Source: an uncultured Lachnospiraceae bacterium (GTDB taxonomy: Bacteria > Bacillota > Clostridia > Lachnospirales > Lachnospiraceae). Taken from it: a stretch of 5,490 nt of DNA. Position 1 is the stretch's first letter. Every line of letters starts with the position of its first letter. This document shows, in pieces, positions 5,284-5,490 of this stretch. A program made the position numbers and the translations under genes. The notes beneath the pieces are model-generated. The model saw only the letters and a program-made list of their open reading frames with translations, was not told the origin of the DNA and searched no databases. The stretch covers positions 1-5,490 of the forward strand of contig USKC01000218.1 of NCBI GenBank assembly GCA_900555195.1, read 5' to 3'.

Positions 5284-5490
5284 GGATGCTGGCTTCTTTT
5301 TTCTGAAAACCTGTGAAAAAATTGCGCTGTTTCTTGGCGCGGCATACAGGAAGTTCGCCCGCGCGTCCTGGCGGCGTTGTTTGACGCCCTATGGGCGGAG
5401 TTTAGCCGCCATGCGGGTGAATTTCCTGCATGCTGCGCTTAGAAACAGCCAATTTTTGAAGTGGTTTTCAGAAAAAAGAAGCCAGCATCC
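5284..5490. repeat. Long imperfect inverted repeat (hairpin-forming element), runs to window edge
   Basis: The ends are perfect: 5284-5311 is the exact reverse complement of 5463-5490 (28 bp, beginning GGATGCTGGCTTC). Inside, after a small mismatched patch, 5317-5363 pairs with 5412-5457 with one bulge and few mismatches. Then GGCGGC (5370-5375) pairs with GCCGCC (5405-5410), and CGCCC-tat-GGGCG (5385-5397) forms a tip. The whole can fold into one rod of about 80 pairs. Because pairing is perfect up to the last base of the window, the element may continue beyond it. It contains no credible gene. It could be a fold-back MITE-like element or a structured RNA; no known family was recognised. Confidence 0.85.

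Noticed and set aside
5284..5490. CRISPR array or ordinary intrinsic terminator as explanation for the inverted repeat
   Set aside because: There is one hairpin, not direct repeats with spacers, and the rod is far longer than an intrinsic terminator with no U-run placed directly after a GC stem.

Overview
The window reads as chromosomal DNA of a Gram-positive anaerobe of the Clostridia, most likely Lachnospiraceae. This is inferred from the protein families (PadR plus DUF1700/HAAS plus DUF4097, a PspC-domain protein, and a short KdpD-like kinase with a DUF4118 sensor), strong AGGAGG-type ribosome binding sites, and roughly balanced GC. No genus is claimed. All seven recognisable genes lie on the minus strand, so transcription runs from high to low coordinates.

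Reading in the direction of transcription: 5490-5112 has no convincing gene. Its distal part (5284-5490) is a long imperfect inverted repeat that runs to the window edge. A well-formed promoter (TTGACT, 17 bp, TATAGT) at 5111-5083 overlaps or abuts two AT-rich palindromes. It drives a PadR-family repressor (4983-4660), then a DUF1700/HAAS membrane protein (4545-3667), then a DUF4097 surface protein with a regular 19-residue repeat (3593-2697). After a 154 bp gap with a perfect 9 bp inverted repeat comes a second, tighter cluster: a PspC-domain membrane protein with a Q/N/Y-rich tail (2542-2072), a flavin-reductase-like protein (2044-1538), a truncated-type KdpD-like histidine kinase (1529-321) and its KdpE-like response regulator (331 to beyond base 1).

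A working model, by inference: PadR represses its own promoter and, on relief, permits expression of a membrane/envelope module (HAAS protein, DUF4097 protein, PspC protein). This resembles in content the DUF4097/PspC gene sets of Bacillus (yvl) and the LiaX-type envelope-stress proteins of enterococci. The two-component system and the redox protein may be co-transcribed with it or may be a separate downstream unit. No strong promoter is visible between the two halves.

The most unusual items are the approximately 207 bp hairpin-forming repeat at the upstream edge, whose arm differences mostly preserve G-U pairs on only one strand, and the glutamine-rich aromatic tandem repeats present independently in two membrane proteins of the cluster.
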